Notes: a model not told the origin generated them from the letters alone. DNA of 64,000 nucleotides from Branchipolynoe longqiensis (GCA_030323885.1 CM059193.1:90955990-91019989), one strand, 5' to 3'; shown: positions 1 to 10,301, counted from the first letter of the stretch. Made by a program: numbers and translations.

Positions 1-235
1 CGGGTAGCGGAGTGGGGTTGGGTGGGGGTGAGGGTGGGATGTGGGTGGTGAGATGGGGATAGGGGTTGAGGGTGTGAGGCTGGAGTAGGGCTGGCTTGGC
101 ATGGGGGCGGTGTTTAGTGTGGAGATGTCGTTGGGTGGTGGTGTGGGGGTGTAGGGGTGTGGGGATGTGGGGGTGTGGGGGTGTAGGGGTGTGGGGGTGT
201 GGAGGTGTGAAGGTGTGGGTGCGCCAAAGAAGCAT
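1..235. repeat. G-rich minisatellite on the + strand
   Basis: Purine/GT-biased tandem repeats built from short units such as GGGTGTGGGG and GGGTGTAGGG. Almost no C on the + strand. No coding potential. The same composition recurs in other arrays of the window. Confidence 0.85.
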
Positions 236-336
236 ATCAACAAAGCGTTGACAGGTGCCTAGTCACTAATCTGGTGACTGTAGAGAGGCGACAAGCCTGT
301 GATCCCCACTCAATCTTAGCTCCTCTGAAGCAGCCA

Positions 337-337
<1 letters not shown>

Positions 338-376
<39 letters not shown>

Positions 377-880
377 TATATATAGATATATATATATATA
401 TATTCACAAACATGTGGATATGAATATACATCTATATATATATAGATCACTCCGAGTATTTATATATATATATCCATACGTAGATATGTGAATATGTAGA
501 AATGTATATATTTGTATGCATATATACATAGATACATGAATACATAGATCCTATATACATAAATACATAACTGTGTACATAAATGTATGCACATATATTG
601 CATTGCTTTTGTAGATCGTGTAGATTGCATTGCTTGTGTAGAGGGTGTTGATGTCACATAAATACATAAATACATACATAAATACATAACTGTGTAGATG
701 CATATATACACAAATAGATAAATACACATAGGTACATATATACATATATACATATACATATATAAATACATATACACACACATATATATATATATACATG
801 TATATACACATATATATGCATGTATAGATACACAAATACACATCTATGTAGATACATATATACATATATGGATAAATACA
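338..880. repeat. (TA)n and ATACAT-type microsatellites
   Basis: A pure (TA)n tract at about 340-375 passes into TAGATATA and then a long run of degenerate ATACAT/ATAAATACAT units up to about 880. A small non-repeat island with two near-identical copies of 'GCATTGCTT(T/G)TGTAGA' lies at 600-640. Long tyrosine/isoleucine-rich frames across this stretch are repeat artefacts. Confidence 0.85.
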
Positions 881-1064
881 GTGGCTTGCCGACTTAAATG
901 CCCAGGGCGTTAACTCACGAGAATATGGTCATAATTTGCCAAACATAATACATCTACTTACGTCACTGTAAGTGTAACCACATTATACATAATCCATCAA
1001 CCACGGTTTAGATCATCTAATTACCATTTGATCCCTTAGATGTTGCCATACTACATAATGTACT

Positions 1065-1330
1065 GTAGTAGTCTGCAATGACCTCTCAGACAAGGAACCA
1101 CATTAACAGCTAGGTGTTTATAGGATCATGGCATCAAGGAGTCTAGGTGGTGTAATGGATAGCATGCTACTCCCGGAATGGCAATAAGTGTGGGTTCCAA
1201 ATTTGCTGCAGGTTTAATATTTCCAATTGTCACCACCCCAATGACACCGGTTGATGAAACCTGGATCCCATACAAGCTGTGCGCTGTATGGCATTTGACC
1301 TACCCTGTGTATCTATCTATATATATATAT
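1065..1330 (+). mobile_element. SINE family B copy (tRNA-like head)
   Basis: Contains the family-B landmarks in order: 'GTCTGCAATGACCTCTCAG', 'AGTCTAGGTGGTGTAATGG' (box A-like), a box B-like 'GTGGGTTCCAA', then a tail with 'ATATTTCCAATTGTCACC' and a (TA)n run. Box B is diverged, so the copy is old. The same layout is seen near 12.6, 13.0, 57.3-57.9, 59.1 and 63.6 kb. Confidence 0.7.
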
Positions 1331-1734
1331 ATATATATATGTAAATGCATTGCCTGTATGTACTTGTAAAGGCTCGGTCACACATCACTGGATTGGGGAA
1401 ATGGAAAGAAACCGAACAAAGTCCCTTGATATCCAGCAAAGTCTGGCTTGTGTCTGTTGCATATCCATTGCATATCCATTGATATCCGTTGATATCCGGC
1501 CTAATCCGTTACAAGTTTTGAACATGCACAAAACTTGGAACGGATGCTGCCGGATTGATGTCTAGGGTTCTTGTCCGGTTTGAGTCCGTTTAGTCCGATT
1601 ACCATCCGTTGGCTATTTGTTAATGTCCGTTTCATGTCTGTTTCATGTCCGTTCGTCCAGTGACCTTTGATCCGATATCTGCCCGTTGCTCAATCCAGCA
1701 TGGTGTGACAGGCACTTAAGGACTAAACAACTTA

Positions 1735-1925
1735 CGGACAGTCTCATTAGTTCAGTCTCAGGATATTGTGACTGAGTCGGATATCGAGTCATGGTGCTGG
1801 CAGCCTGATTTCCCAGTGAGGCAGCACTATAAAGTCACAATGAGTGCACACTGCCACAAGTCAGTACCCGTCCTGGTATAACCATAGATGTTGCCATGAC
1901 GTAAAACTCCAAAAAGCAACCAGCT
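1735..1925 (+). mobile_element. SINE family A, 5'-truncated body
   Basis: Carries the family-A body ('TCAGTCTCAGGATA', 'CATGGTGCTGGCAGCCTGAT', 'GCAGCACTATAAAGTCAC', 'GTACCCGTCCTGGTATAACC') and ends in the typical 'GACGTAAAACTCCAAAAAG' tail. The tRNA-like head is missing. It joins directly to a family-B copy downstream. Confidence 0.75.
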
Positions 1926-2100
1926 TACGGACATAAACTATTTAAAAGACTTACAATTCCATTGGATGAGTATAACAGTCTGCACTGACCTCTCAGGCAT
2001 GGATATGGTGATTGCATCAGGGAGTCTAGGTAGTGTAATGACTAGGATATGCTAGCCTTGCAATGGCAAGAAGGGTGAGTTCAAATTCTGATATACCGTA
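1926..2100 (+). mobile_element. SINE family B copy
   Basis: 'TTAAAAGACTTACAATTCCA', 'CAGTCTGCACTGACCTCTC', 'GGGAGTCTAGGTAGTGTAAT' and a weak box B 'GTGAGTTCAAATTC' match the family-B order. Truncated after the head. Confidence 0.65.
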
Positions 2101-2167
2101 TATGTCCCAATAGAAGCACGCTACCCAATAGAAGCACACCCCCCATTTTAAGATTGAAAGCACGCAC

Positions 2168-2415
2168 AAATTTACCATCATATTCAGACTGAATGCACAT
2201 AAAATAAGACATTTCCGCTTTATTTCAGAGGGACGACAAAAACAAATAACAATTTACCATCATATTCAGACTGAATGCACATAAAATAAGACAATCCCAC
2301 TTTTATTTCAGAGGCACAACAAAACAAATCAAAATTTACGATAATATTCAGACTGAATGCACATCAAATAAGACAATTCCACTTTATTTCAGAGGCACGA
2401 CAAAAACAAATTCAT
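2168..2415. repeat. Three tandem ~82-bp repeats
   Basis: The motif 'ATATTCAGACTGAATGCACA' recurs at about 2180, 2262 and 2345, each followed by 'AATAAGACA' and 'TTTATTTCAGAG'. The ~82-bp units are about 90% alike by eye. They lie just outside the DIRS-like element. Confidence 0.8.
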
Positions 2416-2839
2416 GAAATTCTTTAACTTTGGATAGATTCGCATCCATGTGTCTGCACTCGCGCAGTGCGTGTCTATTGGGACATATATGGTAGGTGCA
2501 ATATTTCTGATTGTCATCATCCCAATGACAATAACGATTCAGGTCAATTTGTTTAGTAAAACCGCAAAACAAGTCCGTCACATGGTATCTTATAGAACCT
2601 AGATTGAAGTGTATCAAATGTTGAGATAGATCCTAGGACGTGTTACATATCTTTGGTTTCAATAGCGATAGTAATTGTGTGCGCACATAACATAAATAAC
2701 AAGAGTAAAGTTGAAATGTACCTGATACATTGGTGATGTTGGCTAGCTAACATCCCTAATTCACTCACAAGACACCAGGGCGGCGTATCAGTCACTAGCA
2801 CGCGTATCATAGCCCGCCTGCCCGCCACTGGACTAAGAC

Positions 2840-4243
2840 GTGCGGAAAAAGTCGTGCGCGGATTCTGCCTACAATGCCGCCTACACGGTCTCTCTACCTC
2901 GTCGTCCAACACTTCCGCGACAGGCGTCTGTTCGAGCTCCTGTTCCTCCTGTTCCGTCTTCAGATGGTGACTCTACTCCTTGCCTTTCCTCTGTGGGCAG
3001 TGTGTCCAGATCGGTCCTAGCGAGACTTGAAGTGTTTGAGCGCTTGGCGGCCGCTCCGGTTGGTCCACCTGCAAGCCGGCCGTCTTCACCTACGACTACA
3101 CCTGACCGACTGAGTCCAGTATCTCCTTCTCCTCGCCCGAGTCGCTCTACTACTAGACGAGCCCCCGGCAGGTGTCCTCCGTCTGACTCCAGGGCTACAT
3201 ATGGATCGTCAACATGGTTTCCACATGATCCTGCCGTCCGAGATGGGTCTCAGGCGCAACCGTCTCAAAGTCAACATAGGGTTCCGTCTCAGTCTCCGTA
3301 CGGGAGAAGCTGGGCCCCTGACAGACCAGGTCAAGGAGCTTCACTTCACCACTCTGCTCAAGTACCTGGTGGCTACTTCCCTCAGTCTTCTTTGGATCCT
3401 CCCGTGTTCCAGATGCCACAACCTAGACTGCCCGTCGCGGCCGACTTTATGATGGACAACGTCCAAGCACTGCAAAGGCCACCAGGTACGAACTATTTTC
3501 CCCATCATTTAATTACGAGGGGGGATGCGTGTAAGAAGATCGCTCTAGGGGAGGCAACTTGGGCGGAATATTTCTTTGCCATTCGTCTCCTGACTGAACA
3601 ACCTGACTTTCCGGTAGTTTCTATACCGTCGATATTGCAACACGAAAAAGATCTTGCACTCATGGCCATAACCTGGGACTGGCCGACCTGCCGACGTTGG
3701 TCGGAACGAGTGTTTGCGATGATAGCGGATGGTCAGCTTAGGGACGGCTGGGCGGAGCATTCCGCGATTAAAGATGTCCAGCGCGACATCTGTACCGAAG
3801 CTGTAAGGACGCTTCAATCTAGAGCCGCCTCTTCTCAGTTCGCCTACCCTCGCCCTGCCCTCGCGATGACACAGCGCCCGGCCCAGGTGCCTGCCGTTGC
3901 GGCAGCTTCTTCCGGCATCAACCCGTCCCCTAGTACTCAGAGGGAAGACTACACTAGAGAGACAGAGGGGAAGCCATGTTATCTGTGGAATTGGGGTAAA
4001 GACTATGGATTTACTGCAACACATGGCGCTCTCCCTGATCGTTCCCCGCATATATGCGCATGGTGCGCTTACAGGTTTAAGCGCATCTTATTTCACCGTG
4101 AGCAAGATTGTCTTAAAAAGAGACGCTTCTTAGACAAGAAAACATCCGAGACCGCAGCTAACAATAACGATGTGAGTTCAATTTCTGTGGTGAACAAGGA
4201 GCTAAATATAGTTCATAATGCATCTGACTTTACAACTGTTTAA
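2840..4243 (+). CDS. Gag-like protein of the DIRS-like element
   Basis: This is the first and structural frame of the element, 467 codons from a GTG. It has a long proline/serine-rich N-terminal third, then a folded region (about residues 205-320), then a C-terminal zinc-binding cluster with CYLWNWG and HICAWCAYRFKRIL followed by H-x3-DC. The same C-terminal motif recurs in the damaged copy at 24.1 kb. Gag proteins bind and package the element RNA in cytoplasmic particles; that role is inferred from family. No in-frame ATG occurs in the first ~190 codons. The natural-looking ATG at 2874-2876 is in another frame, so a small indel in the nearby CT run or a non-ATG start is likely. The frame ends at a single TAA (4241-4243), and the RT frame continues in the same register. 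Confidence 0.8.
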   Translation: MRKKSCADSAYNAAYTVSLPRRPTLPRQASVRAPVPPVPSSDGDSTPCLSSVGSVSRSVLARLEVFERLAAAPVGPPASRPSSPTTTPDRLSPVSPSPRPSRSTTRRAPGRCPPSDSRATYGSSTWFPHDPAVRDGSQAQPSQSQHRVPSQSPYGRSWAPDRPGQGASLHHSAQVPGGYFPQSSLDPPVFQMPQPRLPVAADFMMDNVQALQRPPGTNYFPHHLITRGDACKKIALGEATWAEYFFAIRLLTEQPDFPVVSIPSILQHEKDLALMAITWDWPTCRRWSERVFAMIADGQLRDGWAEHSAIKDVQRDICTEAVRTLQSRAASSQFAYPRPALAMTQRPAQVPAVAAASSGINPSPSTQREDYTRETEGKPCYLWNWGKDYGFTATHGALPDRSPHICAWCAYRFKRILFHREQDCLKKRRFLDKKTSETAANNNDVSSISVVNKELNIVHNASDFTTV

Positions 4244-4285
4244 CATGGTTCACACACGATTAGCACTCCTGACCCTGTTACCGCC

Positions 4286-6349
4286 TTGCCTATATCAGCT
4301 GCTGATAAAAATGTCACTCATAATTACGACCCAAACTTACCATCTGAGTATACTTGTAAAGCTGCCCCCGTATCTGATAATGAACATGAAAGAAAAGATA
4401 ATGATAGTATGTCTAGAATTGTTGCTGATTTACCAGTACTTGTTGATAATAATGATTCTTCATCCAATGTACAGATAACCACACTTCACACAAATGCTGT
4501 AAGTAATGAGACAACCGATTTAGATATGCCAACCTTTGACTGGTTCGACGATCCATTAGAAGTTGAATTAACCTCAGCCGTTCCCACTAGGTCAGATTTT
4601 GTCCCTCCGCCCTCCCCCCTACAATATCAAAACACACTGTTAGATTTCTGGCCAAATTCGGTAGATCAGCCATGGTTTGGGCATGGTATATATCGAGACA
4701 TATTTGATAAAGTACGGGTCACTGGGTTACCAAATTTTATGGGAGCAAAACTCTCAGTTCCGTCCGGTCTGAATATTCCTCGATGGCGAGCAGTACTGTT
4801 GGACTATCCTGATGTCCTTTTAGTCGAACACCTAGAATTTGGATGGCCCCTTGATTACACATCAAAAAAGATCCCAGTCCCAACCCTTAGGAATCACGCA
4901 AAATCAGCAAATGCGGATGTTCATATTAACAAGTTTATCACGACCGAGCTCAATCATGGAGCACTACTGGGCCCTTTCTCCTCCCCTCCATTTTCTCCAT
5001 GGTGTCAAATCAGCCCGATGATGACCAGACCTAAGAAGAGCTCTACAGATAAAAGGATAATAATTGATCTTAGCTTCCCGAAAGGGAAGAGCGTTAATGC
5101 AGGAATTGTCAGAGGATTCTACTTGGGGCGTCCATTTAATTTCTGTCTACCCTCAGTCTCTACATTATCTGACCGATTAATTAAGCTCGGTCCCAGCGCC
5201 TGGATGTGGGGAGGCGATTTAGCCAGAGCATACCGCCAACTCAGAGTATGTCCCCTTTCCGTCCCACTATTAGGAATTGCACTTAACGGAAGTATTTATA
5301 TCGACATTGCGCCTCCGTTCGGCTGTAGAACCTCAGCACTTGCTTGTGCCCGCACTACTAGAGCCGTGGTTTGGTTACTACGACGAGCAGGTTTTTTCTC
5401 ATTATGTTATTTAGACGACTTCATAGGGGTAGAAGCAACACAACAGAAAGCACGAGATGCATTTAACTACTTTAACACATTATCAGCCGACTTAGGTTTA
5501 GACTTGGCTGTAGAAAAATGTACCCCCCCGGTGACTTCAATAACTTGGTTAGGCTTTCTAGTTGATTTGGTTACCATGACTGTTACTCTGCGTGAACAAA
5601 AAGTAACTGAAGTATTAGAGGAGTGCTTACTGTGGGAAGGAAAGATTACAGCTTCGAGGAAACAGTTACAGAGTTTAGCGGGGAAGTTACACCACCTCTC
5701 AAAATGTATCCAGCCGGCGGTTAGATTTACAAATAGGGTCCTGGCCGCACTTAGAGCGTCACCATATGTAGGTCAGCATGCTTTCGACAAAGAATTACTA
5801 AGAGACCTTGAGTGGTTTAAAATTTTCGCAAATAGTTATAACTGTATACAGTTATTACCTTCTGCCCCGAGAGAAGAATGGGTTATTGAGTGTGACTCAA
5901 CACTGAAGCCGGGTGGGGCATTCTCTCCCACGCATTACTTTAGTGTTGAATACGACTCAGAATTATGTGAACAAAACCTACTGATTACACAACTTGAAGC
6001 CCTTAATCTGGTACACGCTGTAACTAATCTGCTTCCACCGAACCCACATGATTTCACTATAGTTGTTAATACAGATAATATTGCCTCACAACAAGTTCTC
6101 GACTCAGGTCGCGGTAAAGATAAAATTCTCTGTGCATGCGCAAGACAACTATGGTTAATCGCAGCTACTAGAAATTGTGAACTTGTCATCTTACATAAAC
6201 CAGGTAAAGAACTGATTCTAGCAGACGCTCTCAGCAGAGCCCCACATGATAAAGCCCATAAATTGTCAGCCCTGAATATGTGTCAAACTCGCGGCCTGCA
6301 AGAAATTAGGCTATTGATATCCCTTAAGATCTTAAAATGCAAACTATGA
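4286..6349 (+). CDS. Reverse transcriptase / RNase H of the DIRS-like element
   Basis: About 687 codons. RT motif A is GGDLARAYRQL (about 5210-5240), motif B is PPFGCRTSALACARTTRAVV, and the catalytic YLDDF is at 5408-5422. A connection follows, then RNase H with acidic residues in IECDST (Asp codon 5894-5896), TQLEAL, NTDNIAS and ADALSRAP, so the D-E-D-D set is present. The enzyme copies element RNA to DNA and removes the RNA template. The frame is in register with gag and is separated from it only by the TAA at 4241-4243 plus 14 sense codons, so readthrough, reinitiation or a nonsense mutation are all possible. The first in-frame ATG is near 4409. It is uninterrupted, unlike the copy at 21.9-22.7 kb. 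Confidence 0.92.
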   Translation: MPISAADKNVTHNYDPNLPSEYTCKAAPVSDNEHERKDNDSMSRIVADLPVLVDNNDSSSNVQITTLHTNAVSNETTDLDMPTFDWFDDPLEVELTSAVPTRSDFVPPPSPLQYQNTLLDFWPNSVDQPWFGHGIYRDIFDKVRVTGLPNFMGAKLSVPSGLNIPRWRAVLLDYPDVLLVEHLEFGWPLDYTSKKIPVPTLRNHAKSANADVHINKFITTELNHGALLGPFSSPPFSPWCQISPMMTRPKKSSTDKRIIIDLSFPKGKSVNAGIVRGFYLGRPFNFCLPSVSTLSDRLIKLGPSAWMWGGDLARAYRQLRVCPLSVPLLGIALNGSIYIDIAPPFGCRTSALACARTTRAVVWLLRRAGFFSLCYLDDFIGVEATQQKARDAFNYFNTLSADLGLDLAVEKCTPPVTSITWLGFLVDLVTMTVTLREQKVTEVLEECLLWEGKITASRKQLQSLAGKLHHLSKCIQPAVRFTNRVLAALRASPYVGQHAFDKELLRDLEWFKIFANSYNCIQLLPSAPREEWVIECDSTLKPGGAFSPTHYFSVEYDSELCEQNLLITQLEALNLVHAVTNLLPPNPHDFTIVVNTDNIASQQVLDSGRGKDKILCACARQLWLIAATRNCELVILHKPGKELILADALSRAPHDKAHKLSALNMCQTRGLQEIRLLISLKILKCKL

Positions 6350-6404
6350 TACTCAGGTTCGGAAGATAGTAATTTTTTGGCTCTATCTTCCAGGATTCTC
6401 GATA

Positions 6405-7346
6405 GTGCACCATCAGAGACTGCTGGACAGCTATGTCCTCGCGCTAGCGCCGCACACATGGAAGAACAAGGCTGCTCATGTCAAACTCTATATAGACTTC
6501 TGCACGCAGCACACTATAGATTGTCAAAACCCGTCGGTATATGTCCTATTGTCGTTTCTCATGTTCCTCAATGACCGCCTTAAATCGCCTGGTGCTATCA
6601 TGAACTATTTTAGTTCAGTAAAACTCTGGGTGGCAGGAGGCCCCGGGTCTGCCACCGCGTTTGATGCACCTGAGATTAAATTATATAAATCCGGTATATT
6701 TAAAACTAGCGCCCACACAGTCACTAGAGCTACCCCGATCACTCCCTCCGAATTCAAGGCGATAATAGAATACCTCCTGAGCTTAAGCCCAGCTCCTAAC
6801 GTTATCATCGCAGCTCTCATAATAGGCTACCTTACCTTCGTAAGACAAGGAAATCTGGTTCCCGCCTCTGTCGAGCCCAATACTATGACTCATGTCTTAA
6901 GGCACAAGGACATTTATGTAGATGGGAATAACCTAATGGTAGTACTAAGATCCACCAAAACCCGCCCGTCCTCCGCCCTCCGTATAATTTTCCGCCTCCC
7001 TGCCCTCCCGCGATCCGCATGTTGCCCAGTCAGAGCCTGGGAAAGATACGCGATAATACCTGCCTACCCTAGTGCTCCAGCCTTCATGCTTCCGTCAGGC
7101 CTTCCCTTGTCCCTTCCGGTCCTGAAACGTGCACTGACTATGGCCTCCTTCATGGCTCTAGGCAGAGACACAGGTTTTACTCTTAATGGGCTATGCAGAG
7201 GTGCTGCTCAGGCCTGTCAAGGTGAAGGCTTGACTCTGGACACCATAATGGCCGCAGGTACCTGGCGAAGTGCCTCTGTACATGCATATTTAGGCGCCCT
7301 GCACATCAGTGTTGCGCCGGCAGCGCTCGGAAGATTGTTGGGTTGA
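6405..7346 (+). CDS. Tyrosine recombinase of the DIRS-like element
   Basis: About 313 codons in a frame different from the RT. Tyrosine recombinases of DIRS elements insert a circular DNA copy by R-K-HxxR-W-Y chemistry. Seen here: Arg in FVRQGNL, Lys in RSTKTRP, Trp and the Tyr nucleophile in GTWRSASVHAYL. The box that is normally HxxRRG reads NGLCRG, so the His and second Arg positions hold Asn and Cys. The minus-strand copy has HIPCRG and the third remnant HFQRRR, so Cys may be a subfamily trait or CpG decay. The frame is open upstream past the RT stop and starts at a GTG; the first ATG comes ~45 codons in. A 3' splice-site-like tract ending in AG is at 6373-6393. Expression by splicing or frameshift is possible. 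Confidence 0.88.
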   Translation: MHHQRLLDSYVLALAPHTWKNKAAHVKLYIDFCTQHTIDCQNPSVYVLLSFLMFLNDRLKSPGAIMNYFSSVKLWVAGGPGSATAFDAPEIKLYKSGIFKTSAHTVTRATPITPSEFKAIIEYLLSLSPAPNVIIAALIIGYLTFVRQGNLVPASVEPNTMTHVLRHKDIYVDGNNLMVVLRSTKTRPSSALRIIFRLPALPRSACCPVRAWERYAIIPAYPSAPAFMLPSGLPLSLPVLKRALTMASFMALGRDTGFTLNGLCRGAAQACQGEGLTLDTIMAAGTWRSASVHAYLGALHISVAPAALGRLLG

Positions 7347-7670
7347 GCGCTGCCGAGGCGTTCCGACCGGATTGATTACTGTTTACGATATGTTACGATA
7401 CTATGTTTATATTCCAGATTAGAACCTACAAGCAACTATAAAACTGAGTGTAATACTGTCTCCCAAGACTAAGAGGCCTAAGCTGCCTATGTTCGATATA
7501 TATATCTATACACAACGTTTCACTAGACTTTGTTGCATGCTTCGATCATGAACGAGGGCCACTGTCGCCACCATGAGTTTGCTGCTCCTCGAGCTACCTT
7601 TTAATTGTTTCAGATAAATAAATCTGTTCCAAATATACATATATCGTGTTGTGTCTCGTGTAGTGAATTA

Positions 7671-8185
7671 TACTCTGACAATAGAGTATGCATATATACA
7701 TGTCTGTATTTCTTTCTTTGTTGAGCAACTGAATACCTTGAAGCATTGGATGATGTTATGATGTCCTCTGTCGCAGGGTGGTTAGAGAATCTGACCTTTT
7801 TCTAGGTCGTACTCCTAATCTGAAGGTTGGGGGTTCGATTTCCTAGGTTGGTGGTTCGATTCCCTATGCCATCACCTCTACAAATTTGGATTTATACCAC
7901 GGTGTATAACTTATAGTATCTTCAAAGGCCAGTTGCTCTCATACGATGTCTATGTGGTGTGGGAGGTTAAAAATCCCTTGGGTAAGTAAAAGTGTAGGCT
8001 CACGCTTTCTATTGACAAACTGCCTAATGGTGAAAACAAGTCTATTCAGACTTATCCATGATAAGCAGTATAGATCTGCAAGAATAACACATTGGATTAG
8101 TTTATTTTGGAGGATTATTGGGGCATTTTTATCCTACATAATGTATTATTCTATATATGAATGAGCATGGGATGGAGGCTGAGTG
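7671..8185. other. Non-coding spacer with a tRNA-like segment
   Basis: No supported gene. At about 7765-7875 there is a box A-like 'GGGTGGTTAGAGAATCTGAC' and two box B-like copies of GGTTCGATT, suggesting a degenerate SINE head. The rest is AT-rich unique-looking sequence. Confidence 0.4.
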
Positions 8186-8189
8186 TGTG

Positions 8190-9946
8190 GTTGTGATTTT
8201 AATAAGTGGGTCTGTGGGTGGAAATTGAGGTGGGGTTGGAGTTAGAGTGACACAGGGTGTGGATATGTTATTTTTATAAGTGGGTGTATGGGTGGGAGTT
8301 AAGGTGGAAGTTAAGGAGCAGATGAAGTGAAGGTTGGTGTGAGGGTGTGAGTTGTTTAAGTGGGTGGTGGTAGTTAAGGTGGAGGTTAACGAGCAGATGG
8401 AGTGAAGGTTGGTGTAAGGGTGTGATTAGTTTAAGTCGGTGTATGGGTGGTAGTTAAGGTGGAGGTTAACGAGCAGATGGAATGAAGGTTGCTGTGAGGG
8501 TGTGATTTGTTTAAGTGGGTGTATGGGTGGTAGTTAAGGTGGAGGTTAAGGAGCAGATGGAGTGAAGGTTGGTGTGAGGGTGTGATTTGTTTAAGTGAGT
8601 GTATGGGTGGTAGTTAAGGTGGAGGTTAAGGAGCAGATGGAGTGAAGGTTGGTGTGAGGGTGTGACTTGTTTAAGTGAGTGTATGGGTGGTAGTTAAGGT
8701 GGAGGTTAAGGAGCAGATGGAGTGAAGGTTGGTGTGAGGGTGTGACTTGTTTAAGTGAGTGTATGGGTGGTAGTTAAGGTGGAGGTTAAGGGGCAGATGA
8801 AGTGAAGGTTGGTGTGAGGGTGTGATCTGTTTAAGTGGGTGTATGGGTGGTAGTTAAGGTGGAGGTTAACGAGCAGATGGTGTGAGGTTGGTGTAAGGGT
8901 GTGATTTATGTTTAAGTAGGTGTATAGGTGGTAGTTAAGGTGGAGGTCAACGAGCAGATGGAGTGAATGTTGGTGTGAGGGTGTGATTTGTTTAAGTGGG
9001 TGAATGGGTGGTAGTTAAGGTGGAGTTTAACGAGCAGATGAAGTGAAGGTTGGTGTGAGGGTGTGATTTGTATAAGTGGGTGTATGGGTGGTAGTTAAGG
9101 TGGAGTTTAAGGTGGAGCATATGACGGGAAGGTTGGTGTAAGGGTGTGATTTGTTTAAGTGGGTGTATGGGTGGTAGTTAAGGTGGAGGTTAACAAACAG
9201 ATGGAGTGAAGGTTGGTGTGAGGGTGTGATTTGTTTAAGTGGGTGTATGGGTGGTAGTTAAGGTGGAGGTTAACAAACAGATGAAGTGAAGGTTGGTGTA
9301 AGGGTGTGATTTGTTTAAGTGGGTGTATGGGTGTAGTTAAGGCGGAGGTCAACGAGCAGATGGAGTGAGGTTGGTGTAAGGGTGTGATTTGTTTAAGTGG
9401 GTGTATGGGTGGTACTTAAGGTGGATGTTAACAAACAGATGAAGTGAAGGTTGGTGTAACGGTGTGACTTGCTTAAGTGGGTGTATGGGTGGTAGTTAAG
9501 GTGGAGGTTAACGAGCAGATGGAATGAAGGTTGCTGTGAGGGTGTGATTTGTTTAAGTGGGTGTATGGGTGGTAGTTAAAGTGGAGGTTGACAAACAGAT
9601 GGAGTGAAGGTTGGTGTGAGGGTGTGATTTGTTTAAGTGGGTGTATGGGTGGTAGTTAAGGTGGAGGTTAACAAACAGATGGAGTGAAGGTTGGTGTGAT
9701 GGTGTGATTTGTTTAAGTGGGTGTATGGGTGGTAGTTAAGGTGGAGGTTAACGAGCAGATGGAATGAAGGTTGGTGTGAGGGTGTGATTTGTTTAAGTGG
9801 GTGTATGGGTGGTAGTTAAGGTGGAGGTTGACAAACAGATGGAGTGAAGGTTGGTGTGAGTGTGTGATTTGTTTATGTGGGTGTATGGGTGGTAGTTAAA
9901 GTGGGTGTGTGGTAGTTGAGATATCAGTGGAGGGTAGTTGTGGGTG
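8190..9946. repeat. 80-bp minisatellite, ~21 copies
   Basis: 'GTATGGGTGG' recurs at 8521, 8601, 8681, 8761 and 8841, an exact 80-bp period, followed by 'TAGTTAAGGTGGAGGTTAA', 'GAGCAGATGG(A)' and 'GTGAAGGTTGGTGTGAGGG'. Later copies alternate between GAGCAGATG and AAACAGATG variants. Purine/GT-biased on +. No coding potential. Confidence 0.95.
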
Positions 9947-9950
9947 TTAG

Positions 9951-10297
9951 TTGCATAGTCCGATAGTTTAGGATTTCTGTATTTTTTTCTGAGATAAATA
10001 AATTAGATCGATCCCGAGTATCTACTTTACATTAGTTGAAAGTTACTTTTTATTTTAAATGGTAAACTTTTGAGATATTTCGAGTGCAAACATGGAAAAT
10101 TAGTTTTGGCAAACTTGCCAAAACTCCGACACCATAGACTTCTGCAGTAACAGGTTCAGTTAAATTGACTCATTATTGCCTTCTGCGCAGAAACAAATGC
10201 TTAATAAGTGCATCAGTATCTAAGTTAGATATGTCAAATCAAATCTAGATAATTGATTTGGTTTAGAAATGTTTATATATCATCGGACTATGCAGCT
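9951..10297. mobile_element. TTAA-flanked MITE, copy 1 (347 bp)
   Basis: Inverted ends are 'TTGCATAGTCCGAT' on the left and 'ATCGGACTATGCAGCT' on the right. Flanks are TTAG (9947-9950) and TTAA (10298-10301), a slightly decayed TTAA duplication. Interior matches 60,812-61,156 throughout (shared 'TTTTGGCAAACTTGCCAAAA'-type palindrome and 'CAAATCTAGATAATTG'). TTAA targeting points to the piggyBac or Kolobok superfamilies. It is inserted in G-rich minisatellite DNA. Confidence 0.85.
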
Positions 10298-10301
10298 TTA
10301 A

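Larger units (their letters stand above)
2757..7670 (+). mobile_element. DIRS-like tyrosine-recombinase retrotransposon, copy 1
   Basis: Gag-like, RT/RNase H and tyrosine-recombinase frames lie in order on one strand with no LTRs, the gene order of DIRS-type elements. The boundaries are proposed from an inverted near-match: 'TAATTCACTCACAAGACACC' at 2757-2776 is nearly the reverse complement of 'GTGTCTCGTGTAGTGAATTA' at 7651-7670. DIRS elements have inverted terminal repeats and no target-site duplication. The ends are inference; the coding order is seen directly. A second copy (minus, 20.9-24.2 kb) confirms the family. Confidence 0.8.

Noticed and set aside
2384..2912. Small minus-strand frames upstream of the DIRS-like element
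   Set aside because: They overlap the 82-bp tandem repeats or the antisense of the gag leader and show no motif.
8190..9946. CRISPR-like array (regular 80-bp spacing)
   Set aside because: The whole 80-bp unit is repeated with no unique spacers, and the genome is eukaryotic. It is a minisatellite.
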